Assembly: GCA_016931715.1 (NCBI GenBank)
Contig: JAFGEF010000041.1
Location: 38,966-102,965 of the forward strand
Direction: 5' to 3'
From: Sedimentisphaerales bacterium
GTDB taxonomy: Bacteria > Planctomycetota > Phycisphaerae > Sedimentisphaerales > Anaerobacaceae
DNA: 64,000 nt
Positions 28,449-37,260 of the stretch are shown one piece after another. Position 1 is the first letter of the stretch. The number at the start of each line of letters is the position of its first letter. Made by a program: the position numbers and the translations under genes. The notes under the pieces were generated by a model. It was not told where the DNA came from and made no database searches. It was given only the letters and a program-made list of their open reading frames with translations.

Positions 28449-29703
28449 AACCTGTTCTTTCCCGCCATACGGATACCGCAATCAATTTTATTCCGATGAC
28501 TAATCCTATAAAGCATCCCAGTATTAAGCCGCCTGTTCCTAAGTTTTTTCGAATAACCGATGCCTGTTCATATAATTCCGCATTCTCCACACCAGTGGTT
28601 CGGAAAGCGTCACTTGCGTCTGTAGTACCCTCGACTTTGCCTGTTTCTTCCAGGCGAACTCGCTCAGCTAACCTGACTGTCGGGTGCATCTGTGCAAGTT
28701 TGTTTTTGAGGTTCGAGCCGGCCCAGCCTCCGAGAAAAATTAATACAGGTAAAAGAACAAGCAGCAGGGGAAGAAGTCTTTTGCTTTTTATATAATTTTC
28801 TTTAGGCCATTGCTCGGTTGGTTTTTTTATGGCGCCATAGGGACATGATTGTTCACACAGCCTGCATTTAATACATTCATCAGGAGTAATCGTAACGCGC
28901 CATTTCGAGATTCTCGAAAGATTTCTGAAGATTACTCCCAAAGGACAAAGGAAGCGGCAGTAAGGTCTGCCTATAAATATGCCGATAATTAAAAAACATG
29001 CACCGAAAATAAGTATATTCGCATTTCCGCTCAAACGGAAAAACGCAACAAACGGATCATATCTGCATATTACAAATGCGCTTCCTGTCGCGGCAAAAAG
29101 AATCGCCAGTCCGAGGTAAAGATATGCGAATATGCGCAGTCCGCTTTCGAGCCATTGCGGTATCGAAACAGGCCTGAGCAGAACCATTTCCTGAATCGCA
29201 CCGAGAGGACAGACACTCGAACAAAATGTCCTGCCGAAAAAAAGTGTGAATATAAGAGGCAGTAGGAAAAATACAAGCACCACTATCGGTATTGCATATA
29301 ATGAATCAAAAAATGACATGGTGACATTTTGAATTGCTCCAATCGGGCAAATGCAGCCTTCTCTGTAGAATCCAAAGTAAAGCAGCGAAAAAATTGTCAG
29401 TCCGAAAACAACTTTTCTGCTGCGTTTTTTAAACACAAGGTAAGTTGCAAAGCCAAGCGTTCCCAAAAGAACAAGCGAATCAATATATCCGAATACACCT
29501 TCGCGAGCTTGTGGAGTTGTAGTTTGCGGGAATTCGTGGCCGGTCTCGAATTCTGGAGGCGGAAATTTCGACTCCGCGGCACTTACTAAACCACAAAGAA
29601 TCAGAACCGCGGCTATACTTAAAAATACGTATCGCGGGCATCCTGCCCGCGAATGCGAGGGCTGGAAGCCCTCGCTACTTACGATATTCCAGAATCGCAG
29701 CAT
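28354..29703 (-). CDS. Membrane polyferredoxin, NapH/FixG/NosR-like
   Basis: 449 residues with about six TM helices. Three CxxxCP-type motifs sit at helix ends: CICPIGAIQ (117-125), CSSVCPLGAIQ (161-171) and CRFLCPLGV (249-257). A [4Fe-4S] ferredoxin motif CIKCRLCEQSCPYGAI is at 277-292 and a second CFACGRCFEYCP lies near the C-terminus. Proteins of this architecture carry electrons through the membrane. The ATG overlaps the upstream stop (TAATG), which fixes the start, although residues 10-24 are encoded by a palindromic repeat. A signal-like hydrophobic segment follows at about 25-42. Confidence 0.9.
   Translation of the reverse strand: MLRFWNIVSSEGFQPSHSRAGCPRYVFLSIAAVLILCGLVSAAESKFPPPEFETGHEFPQTTTPQAREGVFGYIDSLVLLGTLGFATYLVFKKRSRKVVFGLTIFSLLYFGFYREGCICPIGAIQNVTMSFFDSLYAIPIVVLVFFLLPLIFTLFFGRTFCSSVCPLGAIQEMVLLRPVSIPQWLESGLRIFAYLYLGLAILFAATGSAFVICRYDPFVAFFRLSGNANILIFGACFLIIGIFIGRPYCRFLCPLGVIFRNLSRISKWRVTITPDECIKCRLCEQSCPYGAIKKPTEQWPKENYIKSKRLLPLLLVLLPVLIFLGGWAGSNLKNKLAQMHPTVRLAERVRLEETGKVEGTTDASDAFRTTGVENAELYEQASVIRKNLGTGGLILGCFIGLVIGIKLIAVSVWRERTGYEADRASCFACGRCFEYCPIEHKRRNERKRG
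29633..29675. repeat. Double palindrome (REP-like) inside a coding start
   Basis: Two adjacent perfect hairpins: CGCGGGCA/TGCCCGCG around TCC (29633-29651) and GCGAGGGCT/AGCCCTCGC around GGA (29655-29675). They are much more GC-rich than their surroundings. They encode residues 10-24 of the polyferredoxin (EGFQPSHSRAGCPRY). A related half element is at 42606-42622. Confidence 0.8.
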
Positions 29704-30341
29704 TAAGCGTGTCCCACCTTTTTAAGAAGATACGGTTTATCGGCGGGCACACGGACGAACGCCTGCGATGGACAAGCCGCTGCGATGGCGCACTCATTAC
29801 AATTCTTGCAGCGGTCGTGACGCACCTGCAGGAAAAATGAACCATTACCGAAAGTGTTGCAGCCTTTTACGCATTTGCCGCAGCCTATGCAAAGCGACTC
29901 GTCGATATTATATTCATAATATGGGTCCTCGATAAAAGTGCGTTGTATTGCACCTGTCGGGCAGAGCTGGTTTTCTGCTCCTTCGTTTATTTCATAAGGT
30001 TCAGGCTCGAAAAATCCAAAGCATATCTTGCAATAGCCGCATATCGGGTAAACCTGCACACATTTAACTGCCGATTCTTCAAGGACACAATGAGTCGCAC
30101 AATTGCCGCAGGCGACACACTTATACGGATCAATCTGCCAAACCTGCGGCCTGTAACAGTTTATTAATTGCGAACAGCCTGTGCATGGACCATCTTCAGT
30201 GCACAAGCCTTCTTTAACCAACCTATGTCTTTTAGCAAGCGCAATTCCTCCTATGGCGCTAAACGCACCCAAAGCGGCGTATCTCATCGTCTCGGCAAGA
30301 AATTGCCTTCTATCGGGTGTTTTTTCGGATTTTTCAGCCAT
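29703..30341 (-). CDS. Tat-exported ferredoxin-like [4Fe-4S] protein
   Basis: 212 residues. The N-terminus has a twin-arginine motif DRRQFL (residues 10-15) followed by a hydrophobic stretch, so the folded Fe-S protein is probably exported by Tat. At least four cysteine clusters follow: CTGC, CVACGNCATHC, CGYCKICFGF..CPTGAI and CIGCGKCVKGC, with a last CKNCNECAIAAACP. It resembles NapG/NrfC-type electron-transfer subunits. As first gene of the operon with TAATG coupling to the polyferredoxin, it is the likely periplasmic electron carrier of the complex. SD AAAGGT precedes the ATG. Confidence 0.9.
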   Translation of the reverse strand: MAEKSEKTPDRRQFLAETMRYAALGAFSAIGGIALAKRHRLVKEGLCTEDGPCTGCSQLINCYRPQVWQIDPYKCVACGNCATHCVLEESAVKCVQVYPICGYCKICFGFFEPEPYEINEGAENQLCPTGAIQRTFIEDPYYEYNIDESLCIGCGKCVKGCNTFGNGSFFLQVRHDRCKNCNECAIAAACPSQAFVRVPADKPYLLKKVGHA

Positions 30342-30475
30342 AAGTTACCTTTTCAAACGTTCAAAAACTGTTTATTTTACGAAAAACCATAGAATCGGTT
30401 CGTAAATGCAACTGTTTTGCTATTGTTTACACAATATTTCATCTTATTGCAAGATTTTAAGTAATTCTTTATGGC

Positions 30476-31894
30476 TTATCGTGCTTCAATGTAGGGTTCG
30501 AAAATAATCCTGCGATACGAACTGAGATTGTGTACGCCGTCATCGGTTACTTCGCATATTACGTGAAAACTCTTCCCTGCAGAGTCGTCAGGTATCTGTA
30601 TCGTCGCACGATTTGTATCACTGTCAGAAATTGTGATATCTTGCGTAAATGTTCCCGCTTCGGGTAAAATCCACCACTTGAACGTTAATTTATCACCATC
30701 AGGGTCTTTTGTCGCCGAGGCATCAAGCGTAACTGAAGTTCCCTGCTCGGGAGTAAGTTTAATAATTCCAATGTTATTGTTTCCGTTTATGGCTACGACA
30801 GGATTTCGGTTTCCTTTTCCGTCCTTCGCCCAGTCCATTCGAGCCGCAAAGTTGTTAAAGGTTGCTTCGTAGAAATACCGTTCGTACTTTCCGGAAACAG
30901 CATTTTCGTCACCAGCGTGATTCTGATAGGCGTTGGTTGTATTGTCCTTGCATTGTCCAAAAACAAAATATCCGCCCCAGCCGACCTGGTTCGGAACTTC
31001 CGGGTTATTAAGACCTGTAGGCATAAGGTAAAGAAATGATGGGGTATCTCCTTCTACTCCATATTTATATTTTGGATACCTGTTACCCAGATTGCCATGC
31101 CCCTGAATATTGGCTGCATATTGCTCCCAATTTTTTGAGCCTGTACCATTTTGAAAACGCCATGCGGATTCATCCCATATAAAGAACAGGTCTTTTTCAA
31201 ATTCTCTGCGCATCCACTGGTGAGAGCTTTCCGCCCAAGTGATTGTATTGCCGGGTTTTTGCGCACCATCCTGATCCGTTATCGTATATACGCGAATCTT
31301 TTTGAGAAACGCTTTGAGCTGTTCCGACGTTCGTTCCTGCTGTACTTTCCAGCAAGCCTGCGCAAGCGTGTTGCCTCCGCCCCATACAGTTACCCAGATA
31401 GGACGGCTGTCATCTTCATCAGCTAATTCGATAATTTTGCTGCTGCCATCGGAATTATTATCTGCGCCGATAAACCGCTGTCCCCTGTTTTTACTTCCTA
31501 ACATAGTACGCGACCTCAAATAGTCGGGACTCGGCCAGTACCCGATTTCCTGTTTGTCATTATCATGTAAATGTCCCTCCTGATTGGAACGTTTCATCAG
31601 ATTAGGTAAATCTTTTTGGTATAAGTCGATATCTTCTTTAATCAGATTTATTCCAGTATCTCCGGCGTTGCCCGCTACACTCCAGCCGGTCGAGTGAATA
31701 AGAGCCTCGATTTCAAACAGGTCGGCATGTACAAGAAGACGAATCATAGATTCCATGTCATCAGGTTCAACTCTATCTGGCGAAATGTCCGTAAGCACAA
31801 CAAGCCGCGGCTTAAGCTCGGCAGAGAATAATGTGTTGTTCAGCACAAGCGAAAATAGAAAGCATAAAAATAAATGATAACATATCTTAATCAT
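30476..31894 (-). CDS. DUF1593 (nucleoside hydrolase-like) secreted protein
   Basis: 472 residues with a signal peptide (cleavage near LFSAE). The DUF1593 core opens with PRLVVLTDISPDRVEPDDMESMIRLL; the acidic cluster is where nucleoside hydrolases bind calcium and ribose. Further family parts are RPIWVTVWGGGNTLAQACWKV and the DGDKLTFKWW C-terminal beta domain. Sde182-type relatives have been linked to polysaccharide use, but a substrate is not known. SD AAGGAGAAAA precedes the ATG. It lies beside a shorter paralogue. Confidence 0.88.
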   Translation of the reverse strand: MIKICYHLFLCFLFSLVLNNTLFSAELKPRLVVLTDISPDRVEPDDMESMIRLLVHADLFEIEALIHSTGWSVAGNAGDTGINLIKEDIDLYQKDLPNLMKRSNQEGHLHDNDKQEIGYWPSPDYLRSRTMLGSKNRGQRFIGADNNSDGSSKIIELADEDDSRPIWVTVWGGGNTLAQACWKVQQERTSEQLKAFLKKIRVYTITDQDGAQKPGNTITWAESSHQWMRREFEKDLFFIWDESAWRFQNGTGSKNWEQYAANIQGHGNLGNRYPKYKYGVEGDTPSFLYLMPTGLNNPEVPNQVGWGGYFVFGQCKDNTTNAYQNHAGDENAVSGKYERYFYEATFNNFAARMDWAKDGKGNRNPVVAINGNNNIGIIKLTPEQGTSVTLDASATKDPDGDKLTFKWWILPEAGTFTQDITISDSDTNRATIQIPDDSAGKSFHVICEVTDDGVHNLSSYRRIIFEPYIEAR

Positions 31895-31963
31895 ATTTTC
31901 TCCTTCACCTTTATTTTGGTTTAATATTTACTACTATTTTATGTCAAACAAGGTTCCATATTA

Positions 31964-33004
31964 TCAGTGACTTATACACCAATCTGCACGTTCAGCAAAC
32001 TCTTTCTGGTAGTCTTTACGCCATTTGGAGATAGTCGATCTGCCGGGTCCATCAACATAATGATTAGTTGTGCCATCGCGTTTGAACTGCCCGCCCCAGC
32101 TTTCCTGGGTGGGATCTTCCGGATTGTTGAGCCCGCGATTTGCGCTTACCAGATGCAGGAACGATGGTGAATCCCCTTCACACACGCCGGTGCACCCGAT
32201 TCCTTCATGCGGGTATACATCGCAGAGAGGACCATGGTTATTACGAATGTTCTCGTTAATCCAGGCGAGGTTAGAAATCGGGTCAGAGCCGCCGAACATA
32301 CCCTGATAAGTCGTTCTCGAATAAATAATGAACAAATCCGGAAAATTCTTGAGCAGCCAATCGATAGTGTCATCCTGATGCGCGATTTGATGGATACGTA
32401 TCTTGCTAAGGAAGGTTTTCAACTCGGCATCGCTGCGTGTATTCTGTACCTTCCAGACAGCTTGCGCTATATTGCTGCAATCGCCCCAGACATCAATCCA
32501 AACCGGACGGAGATCAGGTTTATCAACTATCCTTATAATCGCTTCCGAAGCCTCACTGTCTTTGCCGGCTCCAATATTATTGCTGACTGATTTACCCCAG
32601 GTGCCGGTAAGACCCTGGAAGGTGACCGAACGCAGATAGTCAGCGGCGGGATAATTGGGATCATGTTTTTTGAGGTTATAATAAACCATTTCGTAGCGGC
32701 CGAGCACATCCAGTATATTTTTTTTATTGGCTATATTGGCAAACGTACCTGATGAAGCTATCAATCCCTCGATGTCAAACTCATTGGCATATAAAAGAAA
32801 ACGAACCATCGATTGCATATCATCCGGATCACTTTTCATCGTGTTGGGTGCATCACCGCCCTTGACAACGCCTATCGGTGGAAAGTCCGTTGACATGATC
32901 ACGCGCAGGAATTTACGGTCGGTTTTTTTACCGGTAACTTGACTGTAACCATCCAAAGGAATTATCAGGAGTACAATTATTGTTATTAGGAAAAAACGTT
33001 TCAT
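31964..33004 (-). CDS. DUF1593 (nucleoside hydrolase-like) secreted protein, short paralogue
   Basis: 346 residues with a signal peptide (MKRFFLITIIVLLIIPLDG). The core has DFPPIGVVKGG..., SDPDDMQSMVRFLLYANEFDIEGLIASSG and RPVWIDVWGDCSNIAQAVWKVQNTRS. It lacks the C-terminal beta domain of the neighbour at 30476-31894. The two genes share the same order of motifs, which points to duplication. SD GAGGT lies 8 bases before the ATG. It is probably a periplasmic glycosidase-like or nucleoside-hydrolase-like enzyme; no activity is proven. Confidence 0.88.
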   Translation of the reverse strand: MKRFFLITIIVLLIIPLDGYSQVTGKKTDRKFLRVIMSTDFPPIGVVKGGDAPNTMKSDPDDMQSMVRFLLYANEFDIEGLIASSGTFANIANKKNILDVLGRYEMVYYNLKKHDPNYPAADYLRSVTFQGLTGTWGKSVSNNIGAGKDSEASEAIIRIVDKPDLRPVWIDVWGDCSNIAQAVWKVQNTRSDAELKTFLSKIRIHQIAHQDDTIDWLLKNFPDLFIIYSRTTYQGMFGGSDPISNLAWINENIRNNHGPLCDVYPHEGIGCTGVCEGDSPSFLHLVSANRGLNNPEDPTQESWGGQFKRDGTTNHYVDGPGRSTISKWRKDYQKEFAERADWCISH

Positions 33005-33058
33005 AAGAGTAACCTCAATTATTCAACGGCTTTATATCTAAAATCTGTGCCGTTTTAA

Positions 33059-34141
33059 CTACTTTTCAATACTTGAGAATATTCTAATGGTATTTTCAAT
33101 GGTATCCAGCACAATTACTCTGCCTGTCGAATCGACTGCTACGTCAAAACCGCCCATTTGGCATTCTTCTGGCGAGTCGCAAACTTCGACTTTTCCGCCT
33201 TCTATCAATTGCGCGGGACCGGCTACGACTCCGACAAATTTTCCTTCATTGTCATAAACTTTTACTCTTGTTAAGCCTTTTTCACAGGTTATAAATCTAT
33301 CATTGTCACCTGAAGGGTCGTCACCATATAATATTGCGAAATTAACCGGGTTACAGCAGCCGCAGAAACCTTCGATTTTATTGGAATACTCACCCCACGA
33401 GAATTCAAGATCGCCTGCGAAAGTATATGCTTCTATGCATTGTTTTCCGGGATTTGCAACTCGCAGAAGTCCATCCCTGCCGACAGCAAGGTCAAAATAT
33501 GGACTTGGTATAACAAAACCCGAAATATTTCTGCTCTGGTCTTTTTCACCAATTTTATTTACAATGTTCCCATCTTTATCGAAACGAATTACTACGCGAT
33601 TGCCTGCATCAGCGACAAATACATCTTCATCAGAAACTGCAATACTCGTCAGAACAGCTTTGTCACCGAGGCTTTGCCATGTTTTTATCAGTTTCCCGCT
33701 TTGATATATTTCAACATGGTCTTTCAATCCAACATAAATTGTCAGACTGTTTTGCTCATCCTCTCCCGTTTGCTCGTTTACAATCGCCAGACATTGCGGC
33801 TCGGCTTTCAACTTTATCTCATCGAGTTTGGTACCTTTGTCGTCAAATTTTCGAATAGAATTATCTCCGGAGACATAAATTGCTCCTGTTTTATCGACCG
33901 CTATCGCATGTGTTACAGAAAATCCGGTATTAATGGGTGATGCAGAGTCCTTAAAAATTATCAGGTTCGGGTCAATTTTAGACAGCTCTTCGATGTTATA
34001 TTCAAAATCAGAGCCAAGCCCGCTGCCTTTTTCGCCAGTTGCATCGAATCGCAAAACTGCGATGACACCGACAATGCAGACAATTGATATAATAATACCG
34101 ATTAAAGCCTTATTCTCCGATGCTGCCGAATGATTAGTCAT
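33059..34141 (-). CDS. Membrane-anchored NHL-like beta-propeller with a Cys cluster
   Basis: 360 residues from ATG 34141, which has a good AGGAG 9 bases upstream; the upstream in-frame start is less likely. A single TM helix sits near residues 14-32. The rest has NHL-type repeats ('..A.D..G.IYV.....IRKFD..G'). An unusual cysteine cluster GFCGCCNPVNF lies about two thirds in, with further Cys in FITCEKG and VCDSPEECQMGGFD, so a metal or Fe-S site is possible. The propeller should be periplasmic. It may belong to the redox system or to the DUF1593 genes downstream. Confidence 0.7.
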   Translation of the reverse strand: MTNHSAASENKALIGIIISIVCIVGVIAVLRFDATGEKGSGLGSDFEYNIEELSKIDPNLIIFKDSASPINTGFSVTHAIAVDKTGAIYVSGDNSIRKFDDKGTKLDEIKLKAEPQCLAIVNEQTGEDEQNSLTIYVGLKDHVEIYQSGKLIKTWQSLGDKAVLTSIAVSDEDVFVADAGNRVVIRFDKDGNIVNKIGEKDQSRNISGFVIPSPYFDLAVGRDGLLRVANPGKQCIEAYTFAGDLEFSWGEYSNKIEGFCGCCNPVNFAILYGDDPSGDNDRFITCEKGLTRVKVYDNEGKFVGVVAGPAQLIEGGKVEVCDSPEECQMGGFDVAVDSTGRVIVLDTIENTIRIFSSIEK

Positions 34142-34228
34142 AAATACTCCTGCATTTCTATCATACATTCTTACAGAAGTTAATTACACCGAATCTGCAC
34201 AAAATGTTCAATATAAAAGAAATCCGGC

Positions 34229-35950
34229 TCACCGGCTAAGCATCTTGAAGGCATCGGAGCCGCCATTGATGATGTGCATTAAAGGCTCAGGCCTGTCGAG
34301 TCCTTCTATGAATTTTGGACGTGCAGCCCAGGGTGTAACGCTTAAAACGTTTGTTAAATCCATCCAGTATTGTAATCTTGCAACTGGTAAATCCCATGTC
34401 ATATGGAAATGGTTCGCAGGCGGATATTGTTTGTATTCCATCATGCTGGCGTATTTGGGGACAACGAAAGTATGAGGCCATGTCGGATTTGTTAAATTAC
34501 ACATAGCCTGAGCGAGTTTTTTCGGCACTTCAGTCGTCTTCGCCTGATCCCAAATCATACTGAACAATCCTGTAATGCTGCTGTATGCAATCCTCGCGGC
34601 GATGCCTTCGATGCCTGCAGGCGTCATAAATGTCACTGAGTTGCCCCCGCCCGGGAAATAACCGTCATCTGCCAGAGGCATAATTACATTGCCAAGTATT
34701 TCTTTAATGGAAGCGCCTGGTTTTGCAGCCCAGTCAAACGATGCACTTCCCGAATTGTCACCATCAACCAGACCTTTGTTGAACCAGTCAGCCTTTTTGT
34801 CCAGCGACTTTATGCCGGTCTTTTTAGCAAGGTCGGAAATTTCCTGTGCGCTCCATACCTTTCTGAAGTCCATAAACAGCGGCGGATTACCACCCGAAAG
34901 ATATGTCATAAAAAGCATCGTTAAAAGGCCCTGAACATCCGCTTCGGTAGCAAATGGAAGCGGAGCTTTTTTTCCGTTATGGTCGAATGTGCTGTTAAAA
35001 ATCGACTCCATCGCATCGGCGACAGGAAGCGGGATTCCTCGTAAATCCGAACCCCACTCGAGCTGACTCATAAATCCGCCTCCGACCGCGTTCAAATCAG
35101 CCATCAGATTACGAACTATTATGTACATTGCTAGGGATTTATTAAATCGCTCACTGTCGGCTTGGTCACGAAGCTCAAGACGCTTGTCTATATGTTCATC
35201 AATCCAGCTTCGCAATTGTTTAAGCTCATTTTTATCATATGCTTTTTTCGTGAGCATGTCTGCGAGCAGCTTCATATCCAGGCGGGTGATTTCAAGACCG
35301 AAAGTATTTCTTGTCGGGATAATATGCGCCATCGCAGTTTCCATTCCCATCGAATCATGACCAAAAATTACTACCCTGCGTCCCTGTAATCCTACTTTCG
35401 TAACAGCGGCGTAACACCAGTCAATCAAACTCTTTGCTGTCTGGTCTGTCATTTGCGGATTCGCTCCCTTGTCCGGCCATGTCCCGACATTGAGAGCAGC
35501 CAATCGACCATACTGACTTATTGCGCCGTTCAGCGCATGAGCATAAACAACGCCCGGTTTTGGGCCGCTGTTGCCGCATGTAATATTAAAAGGAGTATTC
35601 GAAGGAAACTGCTGAAGCAGCGAGATAGCGGTAAGCTGCGGGAATGCCCATGTATCGGGGACACAAATCAGTATATCAACACCTGCTTTGCGAAACTGCT
35701 GTGCGACAATATCAGCCTGTGATTCACCATCGACTAAAACTGTCGAATATACTACAGTGACAGGTGTTTTATCCGGCAGGACGACTGAACCGCTGATTGT
35801 ATCTGCGGCCATCTTCACGATGTTTTTACAGCGGAGCCTGCTGTCACTGTCGATACGAGGATCAGAAGCTGCAAAAACACCAATGACGGGGGCTTTTGGA
35901 AAAGCCTTATTTATTTCCGGCAACTGAACAGCTTTAAGCTTACCAGCCAT
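34229..35950 (-). CDS. L-fucose isomerase family protein
   Basis: 573 residues, close to the length of FucI. Segments corresponding to the manganese-binding parts can be seen: FATEADVQGLLT (Glu ligand), PPLFMDFRKVW (Asp ligand) and, near the C-terminus, PPANHFHMTWD (His). The N-terminus PVIGVFAASDPRID also fits the family. FucI-like enzymes interconvert aldoses and ketoses such as L-fucose/L-fuculose or D-arabinose/D-ribulose. Divergence from E. coli FucI means the sugar may differ. It is 35 bp downstream of the E2 gene and could supply sugar-derived pyruvate to the dehydrogenase. Confidence 0.82.
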   Translation of the reverse strand: MAGKLKAVQLPEINKAFPKAPVIGVFAASDPRIDSDSRLRCKNIVKMAADTISGSVVLPDKTPVTVVYSTVLVDGESQADIVAQQFRKAGVDILICVPDTWAFPQLTAISLLQQFPSNTPFNITCGNSGPKPGVVYAHALNGAISQYGRLAALNVGTWPDKGANPQMTDQTAKSLIDWCYAAVTKVGLQGRRVVIFGHDSMGMETAMAHIIPTRNTFGLEITRLDMKLLADMLTKKAYDKNELKQLRSWIDEHIDKRLELRDQADSERFNKSLAMYIIVRNLMADLNAVGGGFMSQLEWGSDLRGIPLPVADAMESIFNSTFDHNGKKAPLPFATEADVQGLLTMLFMTYLSGGNPPLFMDFRKVWSAQEISDLAKKTGIKSLDKKADWFNKGLVDGDNSGSASFDWAAKPGASIKEILGNVIMPLADDGYFPGGGNSVTFMTPAGIEGIAARIAYSSITGLFSMIWDQAKTTEVPKKLAQAMCNLTNPTWPHTFVVPKYASMMEYKQYPPANHFHMTWDLPVARLQYWMDLTNVLSVTPWAARPKFIEGLDRPEPLMHIINGGSDAFKMLSR

Positions 35951-35985
35951 ATTATATATCTTTATCGTTTTCTGAAATTCGACAT

Positions 35986-37206
35986 TTATCGACCGATGTC
36001 GAAGGTCGAGACATCTTCCAGCAATTTGTGAACGTAGTCCAGAAATTGTGCCGCATAAGCTCCATTTGCAACTTTGTGGTCAACTGAAAGTGTCATGTTC
36101 ATTAATTTGCGTACGAGGATATTTCCATTATCGGGAACGCATGTATCAGTAATTTTTCCTACACCGAGGATGCTGCACTGTCCCGGAACAACAATCGGGA
36201 TAAAATTATCTATTCCGAAAGCGCCGAGATTACTGACTGTTATGCAGCCGCCCTCCAAATCTGCGGGAGCAAGCCTGCTGCTGCGAGCTTTATCAATCAG
36301 TATTTTACTGTCACTTGATATCTGTTTTATATCTTTTTTGTTCACATCCTTTAGAATCGGCGCGACAAGGCCATCTGGTACGGAAATTGCGAGGCCTATA
36401 TTGACAGATTCCTGCAATTTGATATTGTCACCATCAATCTGACCTGTCATAACCGGATATTTTTCAAGACCTGTCGCGATCGCTTTGATTATAAAATCGT
36501 TATAAGAGTATTTTATATCGCCGCTCTGGTTCAACCTGTTTCGCAGCTCGACCATGTTGGTGACATCAGCTTTGACTGTAAGATAGAAGCATGGTATCTC
36601 ACGCTTCGATTTGAGCATTCTCTCGGCAGTTATTTTCTGCAGTCTATTAACCGGAAAAGATTGACCGAGTTTGATTTTACCCTGCACTGCTGGTACATGT
36701 GCGGCAGGCTTTGTTTCTGCTGCGTCTTTGACATCCTGTTCGGTAATCTTTCCGGCAGGTCCAGTGCCTGTAACTTTTGCCAAATCAACGCCAAGATCGG
36801 CGGCTAATTTTTTTGCGCGAGGTGAAGCCATGATTTTACCGGAAGATTTTTCAATTTCCATATCAATTGGAACAGTCTCCACCTGAGCAGACACTTCCGC
36901 CTGAACTGATTGCGGCGCTGATGCGGCACCTGAAAGCGAGTTAATAAAACTCTGAGAAACTGTTTCATCCTTATCGCCAAGTACAAGCATCGGCTCACCG
37001 ACTGGTAAAGTCTGGTCTGTTTTGACAAGGATATATTTTACAAATCCCTCAGTTGGCGATTCCATCTCCAGAGTCGCCTTGTCGGTTTCTACTTCGAAAA
37101 TTACATCACCTTTTTTAACAAGGTCGCCCACTTTAACGAGGCAGTTCACTATTGTCCCTTCTTCCATTGTTTGACCGAGCTGAGGTAATCTAACTTCTTT
37201 CGCCAT
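35986..37206 (-). CDS. Dihydrolipoamide acyltransferase (E2) of a 2-oxo acid dehydrogenase
   Basis: 406 residues. A lipoyl domain is at residues 1-78 with the lipoylated Lys in VETDKATLEM. A proline/alanine-rich hinge follows, then the E1/E3-binding domain MASPRAKKLAADLGVD...VTGTGPAGKITEQDV near 125-160, and the catalytic domain. The active-site motif is SVDHKVANGA instead of DHRxxDG: the His is kept but the Asp is Asn. It would move acyl groups to CoA in the pyruvate or acetoin dehydrogenase complex. SD GAGGA precedes the ATG. It lies 54 bp after the fused E1 gene. No E3 gene is seen. Confidence 0.92.
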   Translation of the reverse strand: MAKEVRLPQLGQTMEEGTIVNCLVKVGDLVKKGDVIFEVETDKATLEMESPTEGFVKYILVKTDQTLPVGEPMLVLGDKDETVSQSFINSLSGAASAPQSVQAEVSAQVETVPIDMEIEKSSGKIMASPRAKKLAADLGVDLAKVTGTGPAGKITEQDVKDAAETKPAAHVPAVQGKIKLGQSFPVNRLQKITAERMLKSKREIPCFYLTVKADVTNMVELRNRLNQSGDIKYSYNDFIIKAIATGLEKYPVMTGQIDGDNIKLQESVNIGLAISVPDGLVAPILKDVNKKDIKQISSDSKILIDKARSSRLAPADLEGGCITVSNLGAFGIDNFIPIVVPGQCSILGVGKITDTCVPDNGNILVRKLMNMTLSVDHKVANGAYAAQFLDYVHKLLEDVSTFDIGR

Positions 37207-37260
37207 TTATAAATCCTCAAATGTGTAATCTTTTATCTTATGTGAATATACATGAAATTG

